Positions 25,216 to 34,700 of a stretch of DNA of 64,000 nucleotides are shown here, piece after piece. This DNA comes from Sorghum bicolor. Lineage: Eukaryota > Streptophyta > Magnoliopsida > Poales > Poaceae. Location of the stretch: positions 5,975,894 to 6,039,893 of the forward strand of contig NC_012873.2 of the NCBI RefSeq assembly GCF_000003195.3, given 5' to 3'. How positions within the stretch are numbered: position 1 is the stretch's first letter; each line of letters starts with the position of its first letter. Below the pieces are notes generated by a model. It had not been told where the DNA came from, made no database searches, and saw only the letters and a list, made by a program, of their open reading frames with translations. Position numbers and translations under genes: made by a program.

Positions 25216-25656
25216 CAAGCCTGTTCACGAGTGTGCTGGAGGATCTTCAGTTACTGTACCCAGCCCGGCAATGGTGTAAAACTCGAGCACCGCTGCAGGG
25301 ACCATGGCGTTGCGTTGCTTTCATGTGAGATGTTCATCAAACACACACCACATGGCGTGTGACTTGCAGCTTCTTGGCCACCTTTCGTACCTGACTGGAT
25401 TTTATATGATTATAAACCAAATTTTAGAATTTTTTAAATTGTATTATTTTTCATGAAAAAATATTTGGATATGTTCTTAAAAACTTATTATTATGCTTTT
25501 TGGATTTGTTAAAAATATTCTTAGTCCGGTTTATACTTTCCTGAACTTCCAGTTCAGTTGTAGCCTCTCTGAGTCTGACTGGTACCACATCAACAAAACC
25601 ACCGAAAGTTGCAGAAGCAAACGTATTTAAATAGAAGGTTGGAAAGGGTAGGAAAA
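25216..25656. other. Intergenic stretch, nothing recognised
   Basis: Mixed-composition DNA; no frame, repeat end or RNA gene recognised. Confidence 0.4.
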
Positions 25657-25980
25657 CTTTTTTTTTTTGAATCCGGGTACCTCTTTCATTACTCCGCTAA
25701 CAAATCGTTAGCAACAATAACAGCAATGTTTTCGGGCACAGAGCTGGATATCAACTCTTCACCCTCATTACACAGATTACCCAACACAGCCAGCTCATGA
25801 GCGGCTCTATTACAAATTCTACTGATGAACACACACTTCCAGGAAAGAAAATTTGAAGCAAGCAAGAACTTAGTCTCGTCTATCAGGTGTCCTACCACAG
25901 AATCATCATATGTGCAGGACTTTAGGGCCTTCACCACCTCTTGAGCCTTAGTCTCGTCTATCAGGTGTCCTACCACAGAA
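25657..25980 (-). mobile_element. Short 5'-truncated LINE insertion
   Basis: A poly(T) run at 25659-25669 marks the 3' poly(A) tail of a minus-strand insertion. The minus-strand frame 25976-25689 ends in an RNase H-like tail: FLSWKCVFISRICNRAAHEL, then AVLGNLCNEG and PENIAVIVANDLLAE. This is the same domain end as in the LINE at 16.4 kb. The word GAAAACTTTTTT borders both sides (25652 and 25979), compatible with a target duplication. A 34-bp direct repeat (25869-25902 and 25947-25980) duplicates the 5' edge of the insertion. Confidence 0.75.
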
Positions 25981-26054
25981 AACTTTTTTTGTTGTGAAGG
26001 ATAAATCAGAATTTTTTCCCTATCGCAAAAGGCACGGCCCTTGCGTGGCCAATG

Positions 26055-26180
26055 CTTGCGAACGTGATGCCTCCTAGTCCTACCTGGGCCGGGCTATTCC
26101 CTTCGTAAATTTGTTGTACATAGACATGGGGCTGTACGATAGTTGGGCCCAGCTCCGCGTTGGGGTAACAAATGGGCTTG
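26055..26180. repeat. Dispersed repeat, copy B (partner near 17800)
   Basis: It carries the same ordered words as 17790-17925: TGCGAACGTGATG, TACCTGGGCCGGGCTA, GATAGTTGGGCCCAG and GGTAACAAA.GGGCTT. The orientation is the same and the copies are about 8.25 kb apart. Confidence 0.6.
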
Positions 26181-26216
26181 TGTTAGTCCGATCGGACATC
26201 TTATTTGTTTAGAAAA

Positions 26217-26987
26217 GGAAAAGGTCCAATTTAGATCCCTTAACTTTCACAAAAGTCTGATTTTTATCTCTAAACTATAAAATCAGATAAAATACATCTC
26301 TCAACTTTTAAAACTGTGCACATTACATCTCTGACCTGTTTTAGTATAAAGTTTTTTTGTTGTAGCTTTAGATATATGGTTTTTGTAATTAATTTATAGC
26401 TGCAGTTTCTATTGTCTAAGTGTGGTGAAATTTTATGGTGGTCTAATTACTGTATGATTTAGCTGTAGTAAAAAAATTATACTCGCTTATATTTTACATA
26501 TTTTTAACTATTTTGAAACTATTTAACAAGCATAAAAATAAATAAAATCTATAACTCAGTTATATATGATCCAATGAACAATGAAGTTTTTATTGCAATT
26601 CAACCATATAATATTTAGCCCACCATAAAAGGTTCACCATAATTGGACTATAGAACTCAGGATTTGAATTAAAAACTAAAAATCATAGAAATAAAACTAT
26701 AGCAAAAACTTTATACTAAAGTATACCATATTTATATTCACTATATATCTACTCACGTGGACAAGAGTTCTTATTTAACGATTTTCTGTGATTTACTATA
26801 CTTTTTCAAAAAAAAACAACCGAAATAAATAAAAAAGACAAAAGACAGAACCGCCTTTGAAAATCAACTATAATCGGGTCAGCGAGATAAAATGAACGGT
26901 TTTAAAAGTTAAGAAAGATAGTTTATCTAGTTTTGAAGTTCAGGGAGGAAAACTATAGTTCATGGAGGTAAAATTGACTTTTTTTCC
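26217..26987. mobile_element. Non-autonomous element with long imperfect inverted ends
   Basis: The left end (GGAAAAGGTCCAATTTAGAT, then CCCTTAACTTTCA and AGATAAAATACATCTC) is approximately complementary to the right end (GAGATAAAATGAACGG, then GTTCAGGGAGGAAAA and GTAAAATTGACTTTTTTTCC). The two copies of TATTTGTTT(T)AG at 26202-26212 and 26988-26999 could be a target duplication, although the left copy is a few bases away from the terminus. Size and long ends suggest a Mutator-type MITE. There is no coding capacity. Confidence 0.55.
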
Positions 26988-27197
26988 TATTTGTTTTAGG
27001 GAAGTCATCTGGGCTCTATTACAACCTCAGTAGAGCAAATAATAAAATTACAAAAAATGGAAACGTCGATTTGCCTAGGCAAATGGCATTCAGCATGTCT
27101 GCACAGCTGCACTGCACGAGCACATGCGCGCTCAATGGATTCTCGATTTTGGCTTGACATCCTTGACCTCGCATTCCCGCGGTCCCGCCCATGCTAA

Positions 27198-27442
27198 GGC
27201 CCTTGTTTACTTCCACCGAAAAACCTAAAATTTTCTAAGATTTTTCGTCACATCGAATATTTAGACGCATGCATGAAGTATTAAATATAGACAAAAATAA
27301 AAACTAATTGCACAGTTTGATCGAAATTTACGAGATGAATCTTTTGAGCCTAGTTAGTCTATAATTGGACAATAATTACCACAAACAAATGAAAGTACTA
27401 CAGTGTCATAAATTTTTTTTCATTCGGGAAGTAAACACGGCC
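27198..27442. mobile_element. GGCC-TTGTTTA family MITE, copy 2, intact target duplication
   Basis: It begins GGCCCTTGTTTACTTCC and ends GGAAGTAAACACGGCC. A perfect TAA duplication lies at 27195-27197 and 27443-27445. The interior shows GTCACATCGAATATTTAGAC, GCATGCATGAAGTATTAAAT and GAATCTTTTGAGCCTAGTTA. At 245 bp it is the best-preserved copy here and defines the family ends. Confidence 0.88.
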
Positions 27443-27558
27443 TAACCTTTGGGCTTGGGGCCACCTGTCTCTGACTGATTGGCCTTCTTGATCCATGGGC
27501 ATCCCGTGGAGTAGTACTACCTCCATACCTTCCTGCTACTCCAAAGGATCCTCTGCTC

Positions 27559-27582
27559 AAAAAAAAAAAAAAAAAAAAAAAA
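27559..27582. repeat. Poly(A) tract
   Basis: A run of more than 20 A, followed by CCCACACACACC. It sits between two similar words (CTCCATACCTTC..GCTAC at about 27522 and 27594, each followed by AAGGATCCTCTGCTCAAAA), so a segment of about 70 bp has been duplicated around it. Confidence 0.9.
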
Positions 27583-27666
27583 CCCACACACACCTCCATA
27601 CCTTCGTAGCTGCTACAAGGATCCTCTGCTCAAAACACACACAGGCACGCACGCACGCAGCAGCAG

Positions 27667-28138
27667 CTAGTTTAGTTTCCAAAATATTTTGCAAAATTTT
27701 TCATATTCTTCGTCACATCGATTCTTATGTCACATGCATAAAGCACTAAATATACATACAAGAAATAATTAATTACACAGTTTATCTGTAATTTACGAGA
27801 CGAATCTTTTGAACTTAGTTCATAATTGGACAATATTTACCAAATACAAACGAAAGTGCTATTATTCTTATTTTGGCCTTGTTTAGTTTGTAAAAATTTT
27901 CGAGATTCCCCGTCAAATCAAATCTTTGGTCGCATGCATGGAGCATTAAATATAGATAAAAATAAAAACTAATTATACAGTTTACCTGTAATTTGTGAGA
28001 TAAATCTTTTGAGCCTAGTTACTCCTTAATCGGACAATGTTTGTCAAATAAAAACGAAAGTGCTACAGTAGCCAAAATCCAAAAATTTTACGAACTAAAC
28101 AAGGTCTTTGCAAAAAAAAATTAAAAGTAAACAAGGCC
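27667..28138. mobile_element. GGCC-TTGTTTA family MITE, copy 3, interrupted by copy 4
   Basis: The outer element starts near AGTTTAGTTTCCAAAATATT (left end eroded) and runs with family words to GAAAGTGCTATTATTC at 27874. It then resumes at 28107 with TTTGCAAAAAAAAATTAAAA and finishes GTAAACAAGGCC at 28138. Removing 27875-28106 restores a normal family member, judged against the same junction in the copy at 29.84 kb (ATTTTGCAAAAAAAATTGG). Confidence 0.78.
27875..28106. mobile_element. GGCC-TTGTTTA family MITE, copy 4, nested in copy 3
   Basis: It starts GGCCTTGTTTAGTTTG and ends CGAACTAAACAAGGTC. TTT borders both junctions and is the likely 3-bp target duplication. At 232 bp it has clean family words (TTTGGTCGCATGCATGGAGC, GAGCCTAGTTA). 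Its better-kept ends show it inserted later than its host. Confidence 0.82.
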
Positions 28139-28890
28139 TGTCCGGCGCAAAATTGAGATAGCAGCGGGTTGGAATGGTTTTGATACGATACGTTGGCCAG
28201 GCCGTGCAGTTGTTTGTTACCACAGTCCACACGTCGCCACCGTGTATCATGTATCGCATCAACAGACTCGTACGTTTGCACTCCCCATATGTCTCCATGT
28301 GCATGGGACGTCCATGCATGATGGTACAATATAAACCAACAACAAGGTGTCAGTGCTGGATCATATCGGCCATTGGATCCGCAGAGGGACCAGCACTGAG
28401 CATCGTGGATCGGGTTCATCTCATGAACAACCCCAGATGCCCATCCGATCCCCAGTTGCATCGCATGCATGTTGGACTGTTGCTGTTGCTGTTGCTCCGT
28501 GTCTGGATCCATGTTCATCTCAATAACTGCCCTACCATCTGCGTGCCAGTGTAGTCCAGTACCATCATCACCATCATCATCATGATGGATGAGGATGATC
28601 TCCAGCTCCAATCTCATTTGTATCGCTTGCATACACACTTGCAGTCTTAATTATCCCAACTGCACCGGAACTGAACATAATGATCGAGGGATTCAGAAAC
28701 AACGACGATCACCTGCTGGACCTGGTACAACCAAAAACAAAAAAAAAGGTAGGTGAGCGTTGCATCTGCATCTGCATCTTGCGTCCCTTCTTATTGGCTT
28801 CCAGCATCCAAATGATCCAAATGAGACTTCTGAGGTGAGAGTTATCTGCACATCTCAAGTGATCGATTACCATGCATCAATGCATGCATG
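28139..28890. other. Intergenic stretch with an unexplained minus-strand frame
   Basis: A 191-codon frame on the minus strand (28638-28063) contains an acidic/His run (IHHDDDGDD) and a Gln run (EQQQQQQS), which makes it look like a transcription factor tail. However, its C-terminal third runs into the MITE at 28138 and I recognise no domain. It may be the last exon of a lost gene or non-coding. I do not call a gene. Confidence 0.4.
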
Positions 28891-29048
28891 CACTATAGAA
28901 AAACTGAGCTTTGACGACTGCTAAAATCCTTTGCCACCTGCCAAAAGAAGGGCAGTCGGCAAACATTTTCTTTGCCGACCGCTCCCAATTATCCTAGCAG
29001 GTGGCAAAGAAAAGCAGTCGATAAAGACGTCCTTTGCCGAGCACAAAC
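28891..29048. mobile_element. Fragment of a CACTA-like element end
   Basis: The stretch starts CACTATAGAAAAACTGAGC and is followed by an array of TTTGCCGA/TCGGCAAA-type words in both orientations (28968, 28956, 29033), as in CACTA subterminal regions. An inverted repeat CTTTGCCACCTGC / GCAGGTGGCAAAG (28929-28941 and 28997-29009) could form a hairpin. No matching right terminus ending TAGTG was found downstream, so it is a remnant. It is a different subfamily from the element at 11.5 kb. Confidence 0.55.
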
Positions 29049-29508
29049 TGGCTGCCTGGACACCGTACGTAGGCTGGATATGCATGCATGAAGGAGAGAA
29101 GGTTGCAGCTGCAGAGCGAGCAGCTGGACCTGGACTGGACGACTCGCCAGTCTGGAAAACACTACTAGCGGAGTACGTAGTACACAGTCTAGCTGCGTGC
29201 GAACGCACGAACGAGCCGAAAGAGAGCACGGCAGCAGAACAGATCGAGCACACACTAGTTGTTGGTTGGTGAGCAGATCGAGCAGGAGGGTCCAGCCTCT
29301 GGATCGATCGATCACCAGCTCCCTCCATGCATCATGGAAGCCACGGCGTCACATCATCACATGCTGCTCGTGCTCCCTGGCGTAGTGGAACTGCATGCAT
29401 GCATGCAGACGATCGATCCGCTTTGTTTGTTTGCTCGTTATTATCAACACATGAATCTGTGCAAAAACTGAGCCATGTCAGCTTTGAGTACTGGACTGCA
29501 ATTACATA
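29049..29508. other. Intergenic stretch, nothing recognised
   Basis: Balanced-composition DNA with many GCATGCATG and CGATCGATC words and overlapping frames on both strands (28921-29544), none with a recognisable domain. It may be interior sequence of the CACTA remnant. Confidence 0.35.
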
Positions 29509-29889
29509 GGCCTTGTTTAGTCTTTTAGCACATGCATGAAGCATTAAATATAGACGAAAAAAACTAATTACACTTGATCTTAGTTATTCTATAATTGGAC
29601 AATATTTGCCACAAACAAACGAAAGTGCTACAGTAGCGAAATCCAAATTTTTTTCCTATCTTTAGTTTAAAAAAATTATATAATTTTTCAAATTCTGTCA
29701 CATCGAATCGTGTGGCACATGCATAAAATATTAAATATAGATAAAAATAATTAATCGCATAATTTGTCTGTAATTTAACAAATGAATCTTTTGAGCCTAA
29801 TTAGGTCATAATTGGACAATATTTGTCAAATACAAACGAAAGTGTTACAGTATCTATTTTGCAAAAAAAATTGGAAGTAAATAAGAACT
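29509..29889. mobile_element. Two fused part-copies of the GGCC-TTGTTTA MITE family
   Basis: A first part-copy begins GGCCTTGTTTAGTCTTTTAG and carries CTAATTACAC..TTGATCTTAG to GCTACAGTAGCGAAATCCAA (about 29650). A second then starts (TTTAGTTTAAAAAAATTATA at 29662) and runs to TTGGAAGTAAATAAGAACT near 29889. Both lack parts of their ends, giving a head-to-tail composite. Confidence 0.7.
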
Positions 29890-30514
29890 ACATACAGTGT
29901 ACAACAACTTAAGAATGATGACAAGCTAGCGGTCCAGCATGAATGCATGATCCATTTATTCGCCAAAAAAAAGAAAGAAAATAATGCATGATCCATTATT
30001 CCAGTGGTACGTCAACCGTCAATGAAAAACATGCTGACGACGCCTCGTTGACTTACTCAGATCGCCTTTGACTTTCAATTTCTCCCCCACCCCCATTCCA
30101 TGTAGGCAATGTCAATGTAGCTGTCGAAGGCCGTATCATGCTCGTCAGCAAATTCCCATTAATCCCCTGGACTGAAGGAGATGGACCGAGCTAGATCGAG
30201 TACAAATCTAGTGCGGTACTACTTCATCAGCCCAGCCCCAGCACAGCAGCACGGCGTCCTACGTACACCCTTGAATCAATCCCAACCACATGAAATCAAT
30301 CACTCACCACATGCATTCCTGCAGCAGGCAAGACCTCTGACTAGTTTAGTGCTTCTATGCTACTCGCACACATGCATGTTCGTTAAGTGCCACGGGAACA
30401 GGCCAGCCTGATCACGGATTAGGAGCATCATAAATTTTAAAATACGGTTAGATCGGTTCTACTACTACTACTACAGTACTGTATTTACCAATTTGTAACG
30501 GGCAGCTCAGATGC

Positions 30515-30590
<76 letters not shown>
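30515..30590. repeat. (TAG)n microsatellite, about 25 units
   Basis: An uninterrupted TAG run of about 76 bp. A short opposite-sense run, CTACTACTACTAC, precedes it at about 30460-30473, so the two can pair. Confidence 0.97.
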
Positions 30591-31657
30591 TATTTAACTA
30601 GTTGTGTTTAGGCTTAGTCAACGCCCAACTCGCCGTTCGATTGGCGTGACCCATGAATGATCTGCCAAACCAAGCAGAAACAGATTTGCAAAGCACAGAT
30701 AAGTCAAAGACACATGTCCTGAGCATGAACGTTAGCCTAATTTTGATCTGCCGATTTGCCGGGGGTAGCACAGCTGCATCTGCATGCAGGTTTGTAGTAG
30801 TGGCCACAATTATTCCAACTTTCCAAGGTAGCTGATGTGACATGTAACGAAGTGCTATTCTGCTATAGTACCTGGATCTGGATCTTAAACAAGCTTAATT
30901 AATACTCAGAAAGACAAAAGGGGACGCGCGCGTCCCTGGTTCTAGAATACAACTTCTTGCAAAAGGAAACGCGTCTGAACGTTAATCAGATCTACTATTT
31001 TCATGCCTCCATGGCATCCAATCCAGCAATAAAAAATAGTTTATACTTTAGGGAATGTAGCACTAGCTAGATTAGAAACATGAAACTAGTGGAAAGTTAG
31101 AATCAAGTAAAGTAGTGTGTTTCAGGTGAGGAGGAAGATGGAACATGCAATGCAATGGTGAAAACTTTGTCTTGCTCAGTCAAACAACAGCTCATCGTTG
31201 GTTGACTGTACTGGTACAAACCTTTGTCCACAGTCCACCATTAGCAAAAGCATCAATCAGCGTAGTATCTTTCTTGCTGCTGGCCTCTGCAGGTTCTGCT
31301 CGGCCTTCATCACACTTTCACCTACTCCCATTGCTCCCCCATTAATTTTTTACCGGATCAAAAGCAACTTCCTTCCTGTCCTGTGCATCGAGGAGGAGAG
31401 AGAGAGAAAGAGTGTGTGAGAGAGAGCGAGAGTCAAGAACAGCAAGCAGCCCTGAACCCAACAAACATTTAAGAGGGGGGAGCTAAAAAAAGTTGCAGTC
31501 TTTACCGGCACCATCCCTACAACGCCGCATCCAAGCAGCCGTGGCATCCGCCCGTTTCTTGCGTGCTTCCTTACTAGTAGCTGTCATCCTTGGTAGTGAA
31601 CCAGCGGAGAAGAGAGAGAGAGAGAGAGAGGTGAACCGGCCGCCGTGCGGTCGACCC

Positions 31658-31702
31658 ATGGTGATCCCCGTGCTGGACACCATGGCCGTGTCCTCCTGGT
31701 AG
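31658..31702 (+). promoter_or_regulatory. Possible upstream ORF in the receptor-kinase leader
   Basis: An ATG in a good context (CCCATGG) opens a 14-codon frame (MVIPVLDTMAVSSW) that closes at 31702, 91 bp before the main start. It matters only if transcription begins upstream of 31658, which the sequence alone cannot show. Confidence 0.3.
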
Positions 31703-31793
31703 GGGATAAGCGGCCGAGGAAAGCAGCAATCTTCCGCTGCGCGGAGGGAGAAGGGTCAAGAGGGAGGGAGAGTGTGTGGGGACCAGACCAAGC

Positions 31794-34700
31794 ATGGAGG
31801 CACTGGCCGCCGCATTCGCCGCCGGCCTTCTCCTTGCCCTCGCGGCGGCGCCAGCGGGGGCCGAAACCGACTCCGCCGACGGTAAGTAAGAGCCCTGGGT
31901 GGGCGGCGCTCCCGGCTCCGGACGGCTGGGGTTCTTGGCTTCTTGGGGGTGGCGTGGTGTGGGTTTTCCTTTCGTTCTTGTTTTGCTTGTGTGCGATTAA
32001 TAATGGTTTGGTTCCTTGTTGCAGCCGCGGCGCTGGGGAATCTCTACACCTCCTGGAACAGCCCGTCCCAGCTGGCTGGGTGGTCGGCCAGCGGCGGCGA
32101 CCCCTGCGGCGCGGCGTGGCAGGGCGTCACCTGCTCCGGCGCCGGCGTCACCGAAATGTAAGATCCCGTGAACGCCCACATCCAAGGAACCTTGTTGATA
32201 GGTATCTTGCATCACCGTGTTGTAGATTGATTGCCTTTTCATTTCCATGATGATGATGGGTTTAGTGATGTAAATGACCATAGCTTTTTGGCTGGCTTCC
32301 AAGTCTTCGATCCTTGGTGTACTTTTAAGTTTTTGGCTTGTGGGAGTTGGTAGGGATGGGAGCACCTGATGTAATGATGTTGTCTGCGCTAGTCTGAAGT
32401 AGTTTAGAGGGTACTGCAAGACAATCGAACTACTAGCATTATGATGTTTTTACAACTTTATTTGTTCGTCTCTGCATTCATGCTATGTAGACAATTTGGG
32501 ATTAGTAAGCTGTGATACAATCCAAATTGATGTTTCTCAACATCTTTGCTACTTCACTTGCTTCTTTCTTCGATTTTTTCGTTCATTGGTGTCTCGACTC
32601 ATTTATTTACCTGTGTGGCTATGGAGATTCCTAGACATGAAAAGACATCATGCTCATCAATTCTGCATTTCTTCTGTCATAATATGCAGCAAGCTTCCAG
32701 GGGTAGGGCTGGATGGTTCTCTGGGATACCAACTCTCCAACCTGTTCTCTTTGAAAACACTGTGAGAGCTACAACTTGTCTGTAGTATTTTTTCCCTATA
32801 TAGGAGTAATCACCATTTTGATCCACAATTTCATAACATGCAGAGATTTGAGCAATAACAACTTGCATGGTTCAATACCTTACCAGCTGCCACCTAATCT
32901 CACTAATCTGTATGTGCCTTATGTCCCTCCTAGTATATTTGTTCTGTAGTATCTGTTGTTTGACTGTGATTGGTGATGCAGGAATCTGGGTGGCAACAAT
33001 TTCAATGGCAACCTTCCATACTCTATATCAAATATGGCTTCGATTCAATACCTGTAAGCTGCTAACCAGCGCAACCTTACCTTGTTGCGTTTTTATTTGC
33101 ACAATATACTGTTAGATCATGCTGGAAAAGTGTAATTCACTGGAACTTTTGATGCAGCAATCTCAGCCACAACTCACTTTCTCAGCAACTGGGTGATCTA
33201 TTTGGAAGTCTCAATTCACTTTCAGAGTTGTAAGATTTTCTGACCCTTTCTTCATTACAAGACTTAACTTTACCTCATGAATTTCTGACACCACCCCTCT
33301 TTCATCCCAATGCCCATGAGCAGATGAATTGTGTTCTGTAAAACGTAGCATTAGGAATGACATCGCCTTTTATTGAAATCCTAAGACATTGACTAAGAAT
33401 GAATGTGCTTACCATATGGAAACACAGAATGGAAAGAACTGAGTGTACACTAGTGCATCCACAGTGGTTGCATACTTGCATCGGACAATTGTTCACCCAC
33501 ATGACATGTATACCTAAAGTTCCTTATACAGCCAAACTGATTCATCCCTCCTGCAGCGAATGAGTAGACTAACAGACCAAGAACAAATAAAAGAAATTGG
33601 TTGCAGGGACCACACCCATGATGTGCACTGCTGCAGCTCTGCCAGCCAGTGAATGGATCCATTCCACGGTTTAATGTCCTCTAGTGATTGAATTGACTCA
33701 TTGCCTTGCCACACAGGATGATATATCGCTTTACACTCCTCACTGGAGATGGCCTTAGGCAATCTTGCCATTATCACACTTTTGAGATACCTTTTGCAAC
33801 ATTAATTTTTGACTTGCTTTCATATAAACCATCTGGTGCAACTTTTTTCTTCTTCAGATCTTTGTGTAAACTCCATAGAATGCAAGTTTGCTTCGCAGTC
33901 CATATGGAGAACTAAGATGTAGAAGTTGATCAGTAGATGAAAACATGACCAATTTACATGGCTGTTAGAACTGGAGTTTCAGATAGTTTCATGTTTCTTG
34001 TACCGCACAAAATCAACATCCCTATATCAGATGGATCATATTCTTTTTTTCATAACTTGAAATTTTTGAAGGATCTGAATTACTTTGTAAAGTATAAAGA
34101 CAGTCTCCCAATAAAGACTTAAGACTAGGAGTAAATGCAATTGTTCCTTGAAAAATTTAACATTTATAATGGTCATAAGAAGGACATTTTACTTGACACA
34201 ATAAAACGTACTGTCCACTTGGTTTCTATAATCTATCTTATACAATTTGTACTCCTTGACAGAGATGTGTCTTTCAACAAATTGACAGGGAATCTTCCCA
34301 ATTCTATTGGTTCTTTATCAAATCTTTCAAGTCTGTAAGTATTAAACAATCTCTTCAAAGAAAGCTTCTAATTTGCATTAGCTTTTCAATGATGATCGAT
34401 TCATGTTTACCCACTTTGCAGTTATATACAAAACAATCAGTTAACGGGTTCTGTCAATGTTCTCCGTGGGCTAAGCCTTACTACATTGTAAGTGAACTGT
34501 CAGACAATAGTTCGACTTCTATTCATGCTTGCTTGATAACTAATAACTTTTTTTAAACAGAAACATAGCAAACAACAATTTCAGTGGTTGGATACCAAAA
34601 GAATTCAGCTCCATTCCAGATCTAACGTATGTTCCAAGTCTTACTTAACTTCTCTATGGAAATTGTCATTGCTGGGCTCTAATGACTTGCTGTACATGCA

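Larger units (their letters stand above)
29890..31790. other. Upstream region of the receptor kinase gene, with microsatellites
   Basis: No gene recognised. It contains the TAG microsatellite (30515-30590), a GA-rich stretch at 31390-31435 and a (GA)n run at about 31611-31631. The last few hundred bases are GC-rich and probably include the promoter and 5' leader of the gene starting at 31794. I cannot place a convincing TATA box. Confidence 0.45.

Noticed and set aside
33230..34262. A possible nested gene or transposon in intron 6 of the receptor kinase gene
   Set aside because: The 1,033-bp intron has short frames only, and I found no inverted ends or target duplication.
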